Shown here: positions 16,145-25,371 of the stretch, one piece after another
How the letters are laid out: every line of letters starts with the position of its first letter
How positions within the stretch are numbered: position 1 is the stretch's first letter
NCBI GenBank assembly: GCA_009691145.1
Contig: SHVG01000004.1
Location: 1 to 45,258 of the forward strand
Direction of reading: 5' to 3'
Origin: Candidatus Planktophila sp.
GTDB taxonomy: Bacteria > Actinomycetota > Actinomycetes > Nanopelagicales > Nanopelagicaceae
DNA length: 45,258 bases
Notes under the pieces: model-generated
Seen by the model: the letters and a program-made list of their open reading frames with translations, nothing else
What the model was told of the DNA's origin: nothing
Database searches by the model: none
Program-made: the position numbers and the translations under genes

Positions 16145-17614
16145 ATGAGCCAAGAGGTACAACTTCCAGAGCTCGACAGCGTGGGCTTACTGCGATATGT
16201 ATGGCGGCAGTTAACAAGTATGCGTACAGCTTTAATACTTTTGATGTTGTTAGGTATTGCAGCGGTGCCAGGCTCTCTTGTCCCGCAGCGCACGCAAAAC
16301 CCAATGGCGGTAAGCGCTTCATTTAAGAGTTCACCAGAGCTCTCACGATGGATGGATCGCTTCTCCCTCTTTGATGTCTATGGATCGCCCTGGTTTAGCG
16401 CGATTTATATTCTTCTCTTCGTCTCGCTCATCGGCTGTGTTCTACCGCGCACCTTCGAGCATTTTCATGCCGCACGTGCACTACCGCCTGCAACGCCTAA
16501 AAACCTACACCGCATGGAGTTTTATTCGACATGGCCGGCCGTGGGTAACGAGCTTGAGCTTGCCCGTACCTGGTTTAAATCGCAACGTTTTAGAGTTTTA
16601 GAAAAAGATGGGAGCCTTTCAGCAGAAAAAGGTTTTGCTCGCGAAACCGGCAATCTATTTTTCCACCTAGCTCTTATTTTGATTTTGCTTGGAATCTCGT
16701 TTTCATCACTCTTTGGTATGCGGGGCGAGGCGATTCTAAATGTTGGCGAACGCTTTGTTAATACTCCTACGAGTTATGACTCTTTAGCCTATGGAAAACT
16801 CTTCAAAGATGGCAAGTTAGAGAAGTTTATAATCACCGTCGATAAATTTGATGCGACATATAACGTTGTAACCACTGCCCCCGAGGACTACACACTCAAT
16901 GTGAGTTTGCGGACGGGAGATTTAACAACGGTGGAAAAGCAGGTTATTAAAGTTAATTCGCCACTTGCGATTGGAAATACAAAAATCTATCTTCAGGCAA
17001 ATGGTTATTCACCAGTTGTGACGGTACGAGATTCAAAGGGCAACGTTGCTCTGCAAGGCGCAGTGCCATTTCTGCCACAGGATTCAAATCTGCGTTCAAT
17101 CGGTGCGATTAAAGCCCCCGATGCCGATCCACAAGTGGGTTTTGTTGGATCTTTTGTTCCGACCTACCAGCGCAGCGATGGCAACGGTGCAATAAGCGTC
17201 TTCCCGCAGGCCCTTGACCCACGCCTGTTGCTCTCGGCCTGGGGCGGTGATCTCGGTTTAGATTCCGGCGTTCCGCAATCGATTTATCGAATCGATACGT
17301 CATCCATGTCACAGCTTGGCTTGAAATCATTAAAGCCGGGCGAAGTATTTACCTATGCCGGCGGCTCCATAACCTTTGAAGGTTATGTGCAGTGGGTCAA
17401 CCTTCAGATTGTCGATGATCCTGGCAAGAACTTTGCACTGCTCGGGGCTATTGTTGCCATCCTTGGACTGCTGGCATCGCTGTTTACGCGCCGTCGCAGA
17501 ATCTGGATTCGCGTAGGAGATGTAGTTGAGGTCGCAGGTCTTGCAAAGAATGCAGCACCGGGACTAGAGCAAGAGCTAGCAATCTTCACAACTGTCTTGA
17601 AGGGTGAGAAATAA
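16145..17614 (+). CDS. resB: Cytochrome c biogenesis protein ResB
   Basis: A 489-residue membrane protein of the ResB/Ccs1 family. Hydrophobic segments fall at about 25-45 (RTALILLMLLGIAAVPGSLV), 78-98, 170-190 and near the C-terminus around 430-450. A large extracytoplasmic domain lies between the third and fourth. ResB and CcsB together form the System II cytochrome c synthase that exports haem and ligates it to apocytochromes. The start ATG follows the ccdA TAA directly and the stop TAA is followed at once by the ccsB ATG. No c-type cytochrome gene lies in this window. Confidence 0.94.
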   Translation: MSQEVQLPELDSVGLLRYVWRQLTSMRTALILLMLLGIAAVPGSLVPQRTQNPMAVSASFKSSPELSRWMDRFSLFDVYGSPWFSAIYILLFVSLIGCVLPRTFEHFHAARALPPATPKNLHRMEFYSTWPAVGNELELARTWFKSQRFRVLEKDGSLSAEKGFARETGNLFFHLALILILLGISFSSLFGMRGEAILNVGERFVNTPTSYDSLAYGKLFKDGKLEKFIITVDKFDATYNVVTTAPEDYTLNVSLRTGDLTTVEKQVIKVNSPLAIGNTKIYLQANGYSPVVTVRDSKGNVALQGAVPFLPQDSNLRSIGAIKAPDADPQVGFVGSFVPTYQRSDGNGAISVFPQALDPRLLLSAWGGDLGLDSGVPQSIYRIDTSSMSQLGLKSLKPGEVFTYAGGSITFEGYVQWVNLQIVDDPGKNFALLGAIVAILGLLASLFTRRRRIWIRVGDVVEVAGLAKNAAPGLEQELAIFTTVLKGEK

Positions 17615-18508
17615 ATGTCACGCACATGGGCCTATCTCTCTAATTATTTAATTTATTCATCCATGGCCGTGTATACGCTCTCATTCTTTGCACATGCAGT
17701 TGAAACCGCCTGGGCGGTAAAGATTCCCAATGCAACAACTTCCAAGACGTTGGATTACAAGCGCACTGAAAAGGTTGCACGTATCGCAACTGCGATGATG
17801 ATTCTAGGATTTCTACTTCTATTGGCAGGTGTTATCGCTCGTGGAGTATCGGCTGGACGAGTGCCGTGGGGCAATATGTATGAGTTTTCAATTACTGGAG
17901 CCTTAGCTTTTTCTGGTACCTACCTTGCCGCACTTCGCAAATACGATCTGCGTTGGCTGGGCCTGTTAGTTTCAATCGCGGTTCTGTTGACTCTCGGTAC
18001 TGCAGTGGCGGTTTTGTATCGCCCAAGTGCACCTCTTGTTCCGGCTCTTAAATCAACCTGGTTAGTAATCCATGTTTCGGCGGCGATCATTTCAGGTGGA
18101 GTTTTTTTACTTGCAAATGCAATCGCTGCAGCGTATTTATATTTAGATTCGATGGAGTCAAAGGGCGAGCGCACTGCATGGGCCAAACGCCTGCCATCTC
18201 TTGAGTATTTAGATCAACTCTCATACCGCTTAGTTGCATTTGTATTTCCACTATGGACATTTGCTGTTATCGCAGGTGCGATCTGGGCAGAGAGTGCATG
18301 GGGGCGTTATTGGGGCTGGGATCCAAAAGAGACCTGGGCATTTATTACGTGGGTTGCATATGCGGCATATTTGCATGCGCGCGTAACGATTGGTTGGCGC
18401 GGCCGACGTGCAGCATGGCTATGTTTATTTGCAGGCTCTACATTTTTATTTAACTACGTGTACGTCAATGTTTGGGGCAGTGGAAAACATACGTATTCCG
18501 GGCTTTAA
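17615..18508 (+). CDS. ccsB: Cytochrome c biogenesis protein CcsB/ResC
   Basis: A 297-residue polytopic membrane protein with about eight helices. It holds the Trp-rich WWD-type haem-handling motif at about 224-246, including WGRYWGWDPKETW. Candidate axial histidines are His153 (VIHVSAA), His254 (YLHAR) and His292 (GKHTYS). With ResB it transports haem to the outer face and joins it to CXXCH motifs. It closes the operon that begins with the histidine phosphatase gene. Its stop TAA and the stop of the convergent small membrane protein share one TTAA (18505-18508), leaving no room for a separate terminator. Confidence 0.96.
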   Translation: MSRTWAYLSNYLIYSSMAVYTLSFFAHAVETAWAVKIPNATTSKTLDYKRTEKVARIATAMMILGFLLLLAGVIARGVSAGRVPWGNMYEFSITGALAFSGTYLAALRKYDLRWLGLLVSIAVLLTLGTAVAVLYRPSAPLVPALKSTWLVIHVSAAIISGGVFLLANAIAAAYLYLDSMESKGERTAWAKRLPSLEYLDQLSYRLVAFVFPLWTFAVIAGAIWAESAWGRYWGWDPKETWAFITWVAYAAYLHARVTIGWRGRRAAWLCLFAGSTFLFNYVYVNVWGSGKHTYSGL

Positions 18509-18756
18509 AGCTTTCTTAAGAAATCCGGATCATCATCTGGCGGCAAGATACGACGCTTTGGCCCCTTGAAGCCTTTAGGTTTATTTCTACCGGCAACTAT
18601 ATAAGCGATCGGCCCAATTGTTCCGATAAGAATAATTATCAAGATCCAACCCCACTTTGGAAGATTCTTGATTTGTGACTCATCTGCGCGGGCACAATCT
18701 ATGAGTGCATAGATGGTTAGACCAAAGACAAGAAGTAAGGGGATGACACGTGACAT
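18505..18756 (-). CDS. Small membrane protein, PLDc_N domain
   Basis: An 83-residue protein with two hydrophobic segments (about 4-20 and 35-56, including WILIIILIGTIGPIAYIV), then a basic, Pro-rich cytoplasmic tail. The pattern, with DCAR after helix one and P-x-A-Y-x-x-x-GR at the end of helix two, fits the phospholipase D nuclease N-terminal (PLDc_N) domain, which occurs alone in many actinobacteria. Function unknown. It lies seven bases after menA on the same strand, so it is likely cotranscribed with menE and menA, as in other actinobacterial men clusters. Confidence 0.8.
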   Translation of the reverse strand: MSRVIPLLLVFGLTIYALIDCARADESQIKNLPKWGWILIIILIGTIGPIAYIVAGRNKPKGFKGPKRRILPPDDDPDFLRKL

Positions 18757-18763
18757 GGCGCAA

Positions 18764-19609
18764 TTATATCGCTAAGGCCAGTGTAAAGAGTGCTGAAAAG
18801 GTGAGTTGAAGTTTTGCGGTCTTACCTAAGAGTGGAATCAAGGCCGCCCCACTTGTTCCGCCCATGACTTGGCGGGCTAATGAGAATGTAAGTGGTGCCA
18901 CAAGAAGCGTTAAGAGCGCAGTTGGTTTGAATGTAGCGATCGCAGCGGTGTGGGCCATTACGAGCAAGGCAACGAAGGCGCGACGGGCCGCTAAATCGCC
19001 CATGCGAACGGCGAGGGTTTTCTTGCCAACTACTACATCTTGAGTTAAATCTCGAAGGTTATTGATTGCAAGAATTGCACATGAGAGTGCGCCCATTGGT
19101 ATAGCAACGATAAAACTCATAACGGTGATGGTCTCAGTCTGCACGTAGAAAGTTCCGATAGTTGCAACTAAACCAAAGAAGACGAAGACTGATATCTCTC
19201 CAAAGCCTCTGTAGCCATATGGTTTGTGCCCACCTGTGTAGCTCCAAGCCGCTGCGATAGAGATAGCACCGACGGCGATAAGAACCGGGGAGGTTAATAT
19301 CGCTAACCACACTCCGCATATCGAGGCGATTGCAAAAGAGATAAAGGCCGCAGCTCTTACGCTCTGCGGAGTTGCCAAAGCACTAGCCACCAAACGTGTT
19401 GGGCCAATGCGATGAGTGTCGCTTCCTTTGATGCCATCAGAGTAATCATTAGCAAAGTTCACACCGATTTGAAGCCAGAGAGAGACCTTGAGAGCAAGAG
19501 CTGCACGGAACCAGTTGAAATCGCTGCCTGCCAGTGCCGATGCAACTAAGACCGGCGCAATTGCAGCGGGAAGGGTGCGCGGACGTGCGCCGAGAATCCA
19601 TTTATTCAT
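18764..19609 (-). CDS. menA: 1,4-dihydroxy-2-naphthoate polyprenyltransferase MenA
   Basis: A 281-residue UbiA-family membrane enzyme that attaches the polyprenyl tail to 1,4-dihydroxy-2-naphthoate, giving demethylmenaquinone. The first Asp-rich motif is NDYSDGIKG (Asn54, Asp55, Asp58) and the second NNLRDLTQD (Asp187, Asp191). Both bind the Mg-diphosphate of the prenyl donor. About eight helices. The prenyl donor may come from the synthase at 41764. Its ATG overlaps the menE stop by eight bases (ATGAATAA), so menE, menA and the PLDc_N gene form one leftward operon. Confidence 0.95.
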   Translation of the reverse strand: MNKWILGARPRTLPAAIAPVLVASALAGSDFNWFRAALALKVSLWLQIGVNFANDYSDGIKGSDTHRIGPTRLVASALATPQSVRAAAFISFAIASICGVWLAILTSPVLIAVGAISIAAAWSYTGGHKPYGYRGFGEISVFVFFGLVATIGTFYVQTETITVMSFIVAIPMGALSCAILAINNLRDLTQDVVVGKKTLAVRMGDLAARRAFVALLVMAHTAAIATFKPTALLTLLVAPLTFSLARQVMGGTSGAALIPLLGKTAKLQLTFSALFTLALAI

Positions 19610-20678
19610 GCTCCACCATCTTTGCTAGAGCTAAGCGATCTACTTTGCCTATACCGAGCAATGGTAGTGACTCTATGATATGGATTCCCTTTGGCTTAGC
19701 GATAGCGCCAAGGGCGGCCTCTAAGTAATGTGAAATCTCTGTCTCATTAACCTCACCAACGATTGCTAGGTGAAGGGCCTGCCCCCACTGTGGATCACCG
19801 ATAGCAAATGCGGCGCACTCAAGATCGGGGTAACGAACCGAGAGCGTGGCCTCAATAGCGGTGAGTGAGAGGTTTTCTCCACCAGTAATAATGACATCAT
19901 CGGCACGACCCAGCACCCGAAGTTTTCCATCCTTAATCTCTCCAAAATCATTGGTAATAAACCAACCATCATGTAGTTGAAAGAGATCGGAGGAGTTTAA
20001 GTAATCAGTTGCTAAGACGGAACCGCGAATTTTAATAACTCCTCTTTCGGTAATGGCGAACTCAACACCATGTAATCCCTGTCCCTCATAGACACAACCT
20101 CCGCAGGTTTCAGTCATGCCATATGTTTCAACAACATGTATTCCGGCAGCTTCGGCCTGAGTGCGAAGTGTTGGAGCAAGGGCGGCACCGCCGACTAGAA
20201 CAGCTTGTGTACCTTGCAAGTGGCGCAGTAATCGCTCATCTGAATTAAGAGCTCTAAATAACTGGGTTGGAACAATTGATGTGAAATCTACTTTCGGATA
20301 CTCACCATCGAAATTTCGTAGGTCAACTGGAAGGGTGCCTACCTCTATCGAACGGATAATTACATTTACTGCAGCTATATGAGTAACTGGAAGAAGTAGC
20401 GACCACTGTGCACCGGCGATAGCGCCGATGAAAGAGTTAGATGCCTGCGCCGATGCGATTAGTGAATCACGCGTGAAGGCGACCTCCTTGATTAATCCCG
20501 TGCTTCCACTAGTGCCAACAACGATGGCGATATTTTTCGCAGCCAGCTTAGACCGAACCTCGCCGAAGCTAAGGGCAGGGCCGTGCCCAACCAGGGCGGC
20601 AGTGATTTGCACCGCTAACTGCGTGATTTCACAGGCAGGGCTGGCTTGTAGTAATTCTCGTTGTGACGACATGTCCAT
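19602..20678 (-). CDS. menE: o-succinylbenzoate-CoA ligase MenE
   Basis: A 358-residue acyl-adenylate-forming enzyme that activates o-succinylbenzoate with ATP and CoA. The P-loop is TSGSTGLIK (56-64), the adenine motif is ETYGMTETCGG, the hinge region is GRADDVIITGGEN and the catalytic Lys345 is in GIGKVDR near the C-terminus. It is shorter than E. coli MenE (about 450 residues), as usual in actinobacteria. The start is ATG 20678; a second ATG two codons on is also possible. TAGCCT lies nine bases upstream, overlapping the mirrored -10 of menB. Confidence 0.93.
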   Translation of the reverse strand: MDMSSQRELLQASPACEITQLAVQITAALVGHGPALSFGEVRSKLAAKNIAIVVGTSGSTGLIKEVAFTRDSLIASAQASNSFIGAIAGAQWSLLLPVTHIAAVNVIIRSIEVGTLPVDLRNFDGEYPKVDFTSIVPTQLFRALNSDERLLRHLQGTQAVLVGGAALAPTLRTQAEAAGIHVVETYGMTETCGGCVYEGQGLHGVEFAITERGVIKIRGSVLATDYLNSSDLFQLHDGWFITNDFGEIKDGKLRVLGRADDVIITGGENLSLTAIEATLSVRYPDLECAAFAIGDPQWGQALHLAIVGEVNETEISHYLEAALGAIAKPKGIHIIESLPLLGIGKVDRLALAKMVEHE

Positions 20679-20719
20679 TGCAGCCGTAGGCTATCGCTAG
20701 CAACGATATTGGAGGAAAT
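20679..20719. promoter_or_regulatory. Divergent menE/menB promoter and menB RBS
   Basis: The heptamer TAGGCTA at 20687-20693 reads TAGGCT rightward and TAGCCT leftward, so two -10 elements overlap almost completely. Leftward transcription would start about two bases before the menE ATG. Rightward transcription would start near 20699 and give menB a short leader with a good Shine-Dalgarno, GGAGGAA (20711-20717), placed for the GTG at 20720. No clear -35 elements. Confidence 0.55.
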
Positions 20720-21598
20720 GTGAGCAAGCCGATTAATCGCGAGTTTGGTAGCCGTGAGATCCCTAGTTGGGTAGTGGCCCCAGGTGGAGAGAGCTTCACC
20801 GACATTAGATATCAAATGAGTGAGGGTATGGCCAAAATCACCATTAACCGTCCCGAGCTTCACAACGCATTTCGCCCGCAGACGATCATTGAGCTGATTG
20901 AGGCTTTTTCACTAGCGCGCAACAATGAAGATGTTGGCGTAATTATTTTAACTGGCGAAGGCACAAAGGCTTTCTGTTCAGGTGGAGATATTAATGTGCG
21001 CGGTGATGATGGATATCTTGGCGATGACAAACTCTCCAAAAAAGGCATTGGTCGATTAAATGTTTTGGATCTGCAGGTGCAGATTCGCCGTATACCTAAA
21101 CCAGTTGTTGCAATGGTTGCTGGGTGGGCTATTGGCGGCGGACATGTTTTACATGTCGTCTGTGATTTAACAATCGCTGCCGATAATGCAAAGTTTGGTC
21201 AGACCGGTCCAATGGTTGGCTCATTTGACGGTGGCTACGGTGCCGGCTTATTAGCCGCACACGTTGGTCAAAAAAAGGCGCGCGAGATCTGGTTTATGAC
21301 AAGGCAGTACGGTGCGCAAGAGGCTTTAGATATGGGCTTGGTCAATACCGTTGTTCCAGTTGCCGAACTAGAGGCTGAAACAGTTTCGTGGTGTCGCGAG
21401 ATGCTTCGCAACTCACCACTTGCTCTACGTTTATTGAAATCTAGTTTGAACGCCGCAGATGATGGTTTAGCTGGAGTACAACAGTTAGCTGGCGATGCAA
21501 CGCTGCTGTTTTATTTGAGCGAAGAAGGTCAAGAAGGCCGCGATGCTTATAAGGAAAAGCGCTCTCCCGATTTCAAGAAATTCCCAAAGCGCCCATAA
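20720..21598 (+). CDS. menB: 1,4-dihydroxy-2-naphthoyl-CoA synthase MenB
   Basis: A 292-residue crotonase-fold enzyme that closes the second ring of the menaquinone nucleus from o-succinylbenzoyl-CoA. The oxyanion-hole region [12 protein letters not shown] and the MenB signature [17 protein letters not shown] are present, as is the C-terminal [12 protein letters not shown] typical of MenB. The GTG start at 20720 is fixed by GGAGGAA just upstream, because the overlapping ATG (20718) runs into TGA at once. menC follows after three bases. Confidence 0.97.
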   Translation: MSKPINREFGSREIPSWVVAPGGESFTDIRYQMSEGMAKITINRPELHNAFRPQTIIELIEAFSLARNNEDVGVIILTGEGTKAFCSGGDINVRGDDGYLGDDKLSKKGIGRLNVLDLQVQIRRIPKPVVAMVAGWAIGGGHVLHVVCDLTIAADNAKFGQTGPMVGSFDGGYGAGLLAAHVGQKKAREIWFMTRQYGAQEALDMGLVNTVVPVAELEAETVSWCREMLRNSPLALRLLKSSLNAADDGLAGVQQLAGDATLLFYLSEEGQEGRDAYKEKRSPDFKKFPKRP

Positions 21599-21601
21599 GC
21601 A

Positions 21602-22573
21602 ATGCTTGACTCAATCCTAGGTTCACTCAAAGTTGTTGCACTTGCGACTAAGACCGACTTTCGCTCGGTTACCTCGCGCGAGGTTGCACTCTTTGAAGGC
21701 CCAATGGGTTGGGCAGAGTTCTCTCCATTTCTTGAATACAGTTACGAAGAGTCGATACCGTGGTTTCTCAGTGCGATAGAAGCGGCATATATTAAAACGC
21801 CACCACTAATTAGAGCCACTGTCGAAGTGAATGCAACGATGCCGGCGATCGATAACCCAGATGAAATCGCCGAGATTCTCAGCTCTTTTGATGGGGCTAC
21901 AGTCGTAAAGATCAAAGTCGGCGGGGATGCAAGGGCGGATTTAGCCCGTATTGCATGCGTACGAGAGCTATGTCCAGAGGCCCGGATCAGGATTGATGTC
22001 AATGGTTTGTGGAGCGTTGATCAAGCGGAGGCATTTTTAGATCAAGTGGGCGAGATTGAATATGTTGAGCAACCATGTTTGACGATTGATGAGCTGCGTG
22101 AACTCAAAAAGCGTTCGGGAGTAAAAATCGCAGGGGATGAAATAATCAGAAAAGCTAAGAATCCCTTCGCTATAGATCTCTCTGACGCCATCGATATTCT
22201 TATCTTAAAGGTCGCACCGTTAGGTGGAATAACTCGTGCCATTGAAATCGCACACCACCACCAACTCCCAGTTGCAGTTTCAAGTGCACTGGAGAGCGCA
22301 GTTGGAATTTCATATGGATTAAAGCTTGCTGCAGCCCTACCCCAGTTAGATTTCGCATGCGGTCTTGGTACTGGGGCATTGCTTGCAGTTGATGTAGCCG
22401 AGCTGCCAATTATCAATGGAGCGATTCAGGTAAGAGATGTAGCACCTGACTCTGGCGCTCTCATCAAATACGCAGTGTCGAACGAGCGTCTAAACTGGTG
22501 GAAGAATCGGATTCGAATGACATGGAGCGCTGGTGCGCAGGCAATTGTGCAGGAGAAAGGGTGGATCCTATGA
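21602..22573 (+). CDS. menC: o-succinylbenzoate synthase MenC
   Basis: A 323-residue enolase-superfamily dehydratase that converts SHCHC to o-succinylbenzoate. The barrel shows the expected catalytic Lys in VVKIKVGGDA, metal ligands Asp in RIDVNG, Glu in VEQPC and Asp in AGDE, and the second Lys in LILKVAPLGG. Length matches the family. It sits between menB and menD with the same orientation. Its TGA overlaps the menD ATG by four bases (ATGA), supporting coupled translation. Confidence 0.94.
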   Translation: MLDSILGSLKVVALATKTDFRSVTSREVALFEGPMGWAEFSPFLEYSYEESIPWFLSAIEAAYIKTPPLIRATVEVNATMPAIDNPDEIAEILSSFDGATVVKIKVGGDARADLARIACVRELCPEARIRIDVNGLWSVDQAEAFLDQVGEIEYVEQPCLTIDELRELKKRSGVKIAGDEIIRKAKNPFAIDLSDAIDILILKVAPLGGITRAIEIAHHHQLPVAVSSALESAVGISYGLKLAAALPQLDFACGLGTGALLAVDVAELPIINGAIQVRDVAPDSGALIKYAVSNERLNWWKNRIRMTWSAGAQAIVQEKGWIL

Positions 22574-24144
22574 ACGCATCAACATCCTTAGCGCGCGTCA
22601 TTGTCCGCCAGATTATTGAGGCCGGTATTACCGATGTAGTTATCTCTCCTGGCTCCCGTAACGCACCGCTTTCTCTAGCCTTTAACGCCGCAGCTGCGCG
22701 AGGGTTAATTACAATTCATATACGAATCGATGAGCGCACAGCTGCTTTTTTTGCACTCGGCTTAGTTAAATCAACTGGGCGAGCAGTACCAGTTGTGTGT
22801 ACGAGCGGTACGGCCGTAGCCAATTACCATCCAGCTGTTTTAGAGGCCAACCACACCAATGCAGCGCTCTTAGTTTTAACTGCCGATCGCCCTGCGATGC
22901 TTCGTCGCACCGGTGCAAATCAAACAACAGAGCAGGCACGGATCTTTGGCAAGGCGGTTAGATACTTTGCCGATATCGATGGTCCGGTTTTTCCGATGGA
23001 GCTGCCGCTAGATAGTCTGCGCTTTGGGCCCGTGCATTTAAATCTACAGTTTGATGAGCCCTTATTGCCCGATGATTCAACACAGTGGCTAGATGAGATT
23101 AAGCTCGCTCCGATTACTTTCAAGGCGCGAAAAAAGACGGCCGCATTAAAGCTTCAAGCTAACCGAGGTGTTCTAGTGATTGGCCATGATCGAGGCGGAT
23201 TAAGTGTTGAGGCGGTCACAAAGTTTGCTAAAAAACTTAACTGGCCCATCATCGCTGAGGACCCTCTCTCTTTTCCAGATGCGATTGCACATGCATCGAT
23301 TTTTTTAACCTCCCCTGCAGTGCGAAGTGTCTTAGCTGCGCAGGTCGCCATAGTTATTGGCCGCACCACGCTTTCGCGATCGGTCAACGCTCTCATCGGG
23401 TTAGCGCCAGTGACATATGTGATTGATCCACGTATTGCAACCGTCGATGGTGATCGAGCGGCAGATAAACGTTTCACTGAGGTTCCAACTCTAGATTGCG
23501 TTATGGCATCCGATGATTGGATTGCGCAGTGGCGGAAATACTCACAACGATGTGCGAAGTTAATTACCGAAATCGCGGGCTGGAATGAAGCATCGATAGC
23601 CAAAGAGATCGCTGCGGCGATCCCAGATGGCTCGGCGCTCTTTGTTTCATCTTCGCGCCCGATTCGTGACCTCGAGGGATTTGCAACTCCACGCAGTGGA
23701 ATCACAACTTATGCCAATCGTGGATTAGCTGGGATTGATGGCAATATATCTACAGCGCTAGGAGTGGCCTCGGGTCACGTCCAGACATTTGCAGTGCTAG
23801 GCGATTTAGCTTTTCTACATGACATTACAGGTTTGATTACCCATGAAGATATCAACTGTAGATTTATCGTAATCAATAACGATGGTGGTGGAATATTTTC
23901 AACTCTGCCACAGCGCGGGGTAGAGGGATTTGAAACCGTCTTTGGAACACCACATGGCTTAGATCTTGCAACGATTGCCCTCTCCTTTGGTATACCAGCA
24001 TCAACAATTACGACTATCGCCCAGCTCAAGAAAGTATTTTCAGCACCCGTCAAAGGCATATCGGTTGTTGTTGCAAAAGTTCAATCGCGTGAGGCAAATG
24101 CCGATACCCTAAAAGCTATTTATGAAAAGATGAACTCTATTTAA
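22570..24144 (+). CDS. menD: SEPHCHC synthase MenD
   Basis: A 524-residue thiamine-diphosphate enzyme that joins 2-oxoglutarate and isochorismate in the first committed step of menaquinone synthesis. Visible motifs are VISPGSRNAPLS near the N-terminus, TTEQARIFG, and the Mg/ThDP region GDLAFLHD through NNDGGGIFSTL. The start ATG 22570 is chosen because MNASTSLARV matches the family N-terminus. AGGAGAAAGG at 22551-22560 supplies the ribosome site; GTG 22561 is an alternative that would add three residues. The stop shares TTAA (24141-24144) with the convergent menF stop. Confidence 0.96.
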   Translation: MNASTSLARVIVRQIIEAGITDVVISPGSRNAPLSLAFNAAAARGLITIHIRIDERTAAFFALGLVKSTGRAVPVVCTSGTAVANYHPAVLEANHTNAALLVLTADRPAMLRRTGANQTTEQARIFGKAVRYFADIDGPVFPMELPLDSLRFGPVHLNLQFDEPLLPDDSTQWLDEIKLAPITFKARKKTAALKLQANRGVLVIGHDRGGLSVEAVTKFAKKLNWPIIAEDPLSFPDAIAHASIFLTSPAVRSVLAAQVAIVIGRTTLSRSVNALIGLAPVTYVIDPRIATVDGDRAADKRFTEVPTLDCVMASDDWIAQWRKYSQRCAKLITEIAGWNEASIAKEIAAAIPDGSALFVSSSRPIRDLEGFATPRSGITTYANRGLAGIDGNISTALGVASGHVQTFAVLGDLAFLHDITGLITHEDINCRFIVINNDGGGIFSTLPQRGVEGFETVFGTPHGLDLATIALSFGIPASTITTIAQLKKVFSAPVKGISVVVAKVQSREANADTLKAIYEKMNSI

Positions 24145-25361
24145 GCAAGCGCACTGCGCATGGGAACAAGTTTGGCTTCACTTTCAGCTAACTCTTTAGA
24201 TGGATCAGAGCCTGCAACGATTCCGCAGCCGGCAAAGATCCGTATCGAATCCCCATTTATCTGGCCACAGCGCAGCGCGATTCCGAGCTCGCCATCACCG
24301 GCGGCATCGATCCAACCGACTGGGCCGGCGTAACGCCCACGTGACATAGATTCGATCTCAGTAATAAGTTGTCCAGCCTGCTCACGCGGTGTGCCACAAA
24401 CGGCGGCCGATGGATGAAGTTGTTCGAGAATCGTAAATGCATCCACATGGGCTAATTTTTCAGCTAACGCCCCGGTTACGTCGGTTGCTAAGTGCATGAC
24501 ATTTGCTAAGTGCAGTACATAGGGCGAGTCAGGGACATTTGTCGATGTGCAAAATGGTTCGAGGGCATCGGCTACAGATTGCACTGCATATAGATGTTCC
24601 TCTAGATCCTTCGATGATCGTGCAAGAGATGCCGCAAGTGCTAAATCTCGCTCGTCATCACCAGTCTTGCTAATCGTGCCGGCTAAAACACGGGAAGTAA
24701 CCATCTTGCGCGACAAGCGCAGTAGTAGTTCGGGTGTTGCACCGACAAGGCCTGCCACTGCGAAGTTCCATGTCGAGGGATATTCGGCGGCTAACTTCTT
24801 CAAAATTGTGCGAGGCTCAATATTTTTATCTGCATGCCCTGTGAAATCCCGTGCCAGCACAACCTTATCGAGCGCACCGCTTTGAATACGATTGATGGCC
24901 GTAGATACACGGGCCTTCCATGCAGCATCTGCATTGTTTTCGCTATCCCATGCAATTGTATTATGAATTAAATCTGGCGCGGTTACATTTAAATCTGGCT
25001 GAGGTGATGAACCAATCCAGGTGATCCATGATTTATCGCCCTTCTTACCAACTATCACTTGCGGAATTATCAAAACCGATTCATCGTCGGGAGAAAAAGA
25101 AAAAGATGCAAAGAGAACCGGCCCTGTGCCATTTCCATGAACAGAGTTTGTAACGGCGAAGCCTTCGAGTTGTTTGAGCCACCAGTTACGTGCATCGACA
25201 AAGCGTTGCGGGCCACTGATGGTCGTTGTTGCGAAAACACCCCAACCAACTAAGCCCTCACCAGCTCTCACCCACGAGAGTGGATTGGCATCGGGCAATA
25301 AATCCAGCAGTGGCAGGTGCTCACCACAGTGCGTAGTTGTAACGGGGATTAGCGTGGGCAT
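24141..25361 (-). CDS. menF: Isochorismate synthase MenF
   Basis: A 406-residue chorismate-utilising enzyme that converts chorismate to isochorismate, the substrate of MenD. Conserved family blocks are LDKVVLARD, FAVAGLVGATPELLLRL, TSRVLAGTIS, HPSAAVCGTPR and the Mg-binding C-terminal region SRGRYAGPVGW with RCGQI. Siderophore-type isochorismate synthases share these blocks; the location among men genes supports MenF. It starts ten bases after bioY on the same strand, so the two are probably cotranscribed. Its end overlaps menD tail to tail. Confidence 0.92.
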   Translation of the reverse strand: MPTLIPVTTTHCGEHLPLLDLLPDANPLSWVRAGEGLVGWGVFATTTISGPQRFVDARNWWLKQLEGFAVTNSVHGNGTGPVLFASFSFSPDDESVLIIPQVIVGKKGDKSWITWIGSSPQPDLNVTAPDLIHNTIAWDSENNADAAWKARVSTAINRIQSGALDKVVLARDFTGHADKNIEPRTILKKLAAEYPSTWNFAVAGLVGATPELLLRLSRKMVTSRVLAGTISKTGDDERDLALAASLARSSKDLEEHLYAVQSVADALEPFCTSTNVPDSPYVLHLANVMHLATDVTGALAEKLAHVDAFTILEQLHPSAAVCGTPREQAGQLITEIESMSRGRYAGPVGWIDAAGDGELGIALRCGQINGDSIRIFAGCGIVAGSDPSKELAESEAKLVPMRSALA

Positions 25362-25371
25362 TAGTTATTTT

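Noticed and set aside
22498-22569. Longer menD reaching back into menC
   Set aside because: Family N-terminus and the ATGA overlap place the start at 22570; the extension is out-of-frame menC sequence.
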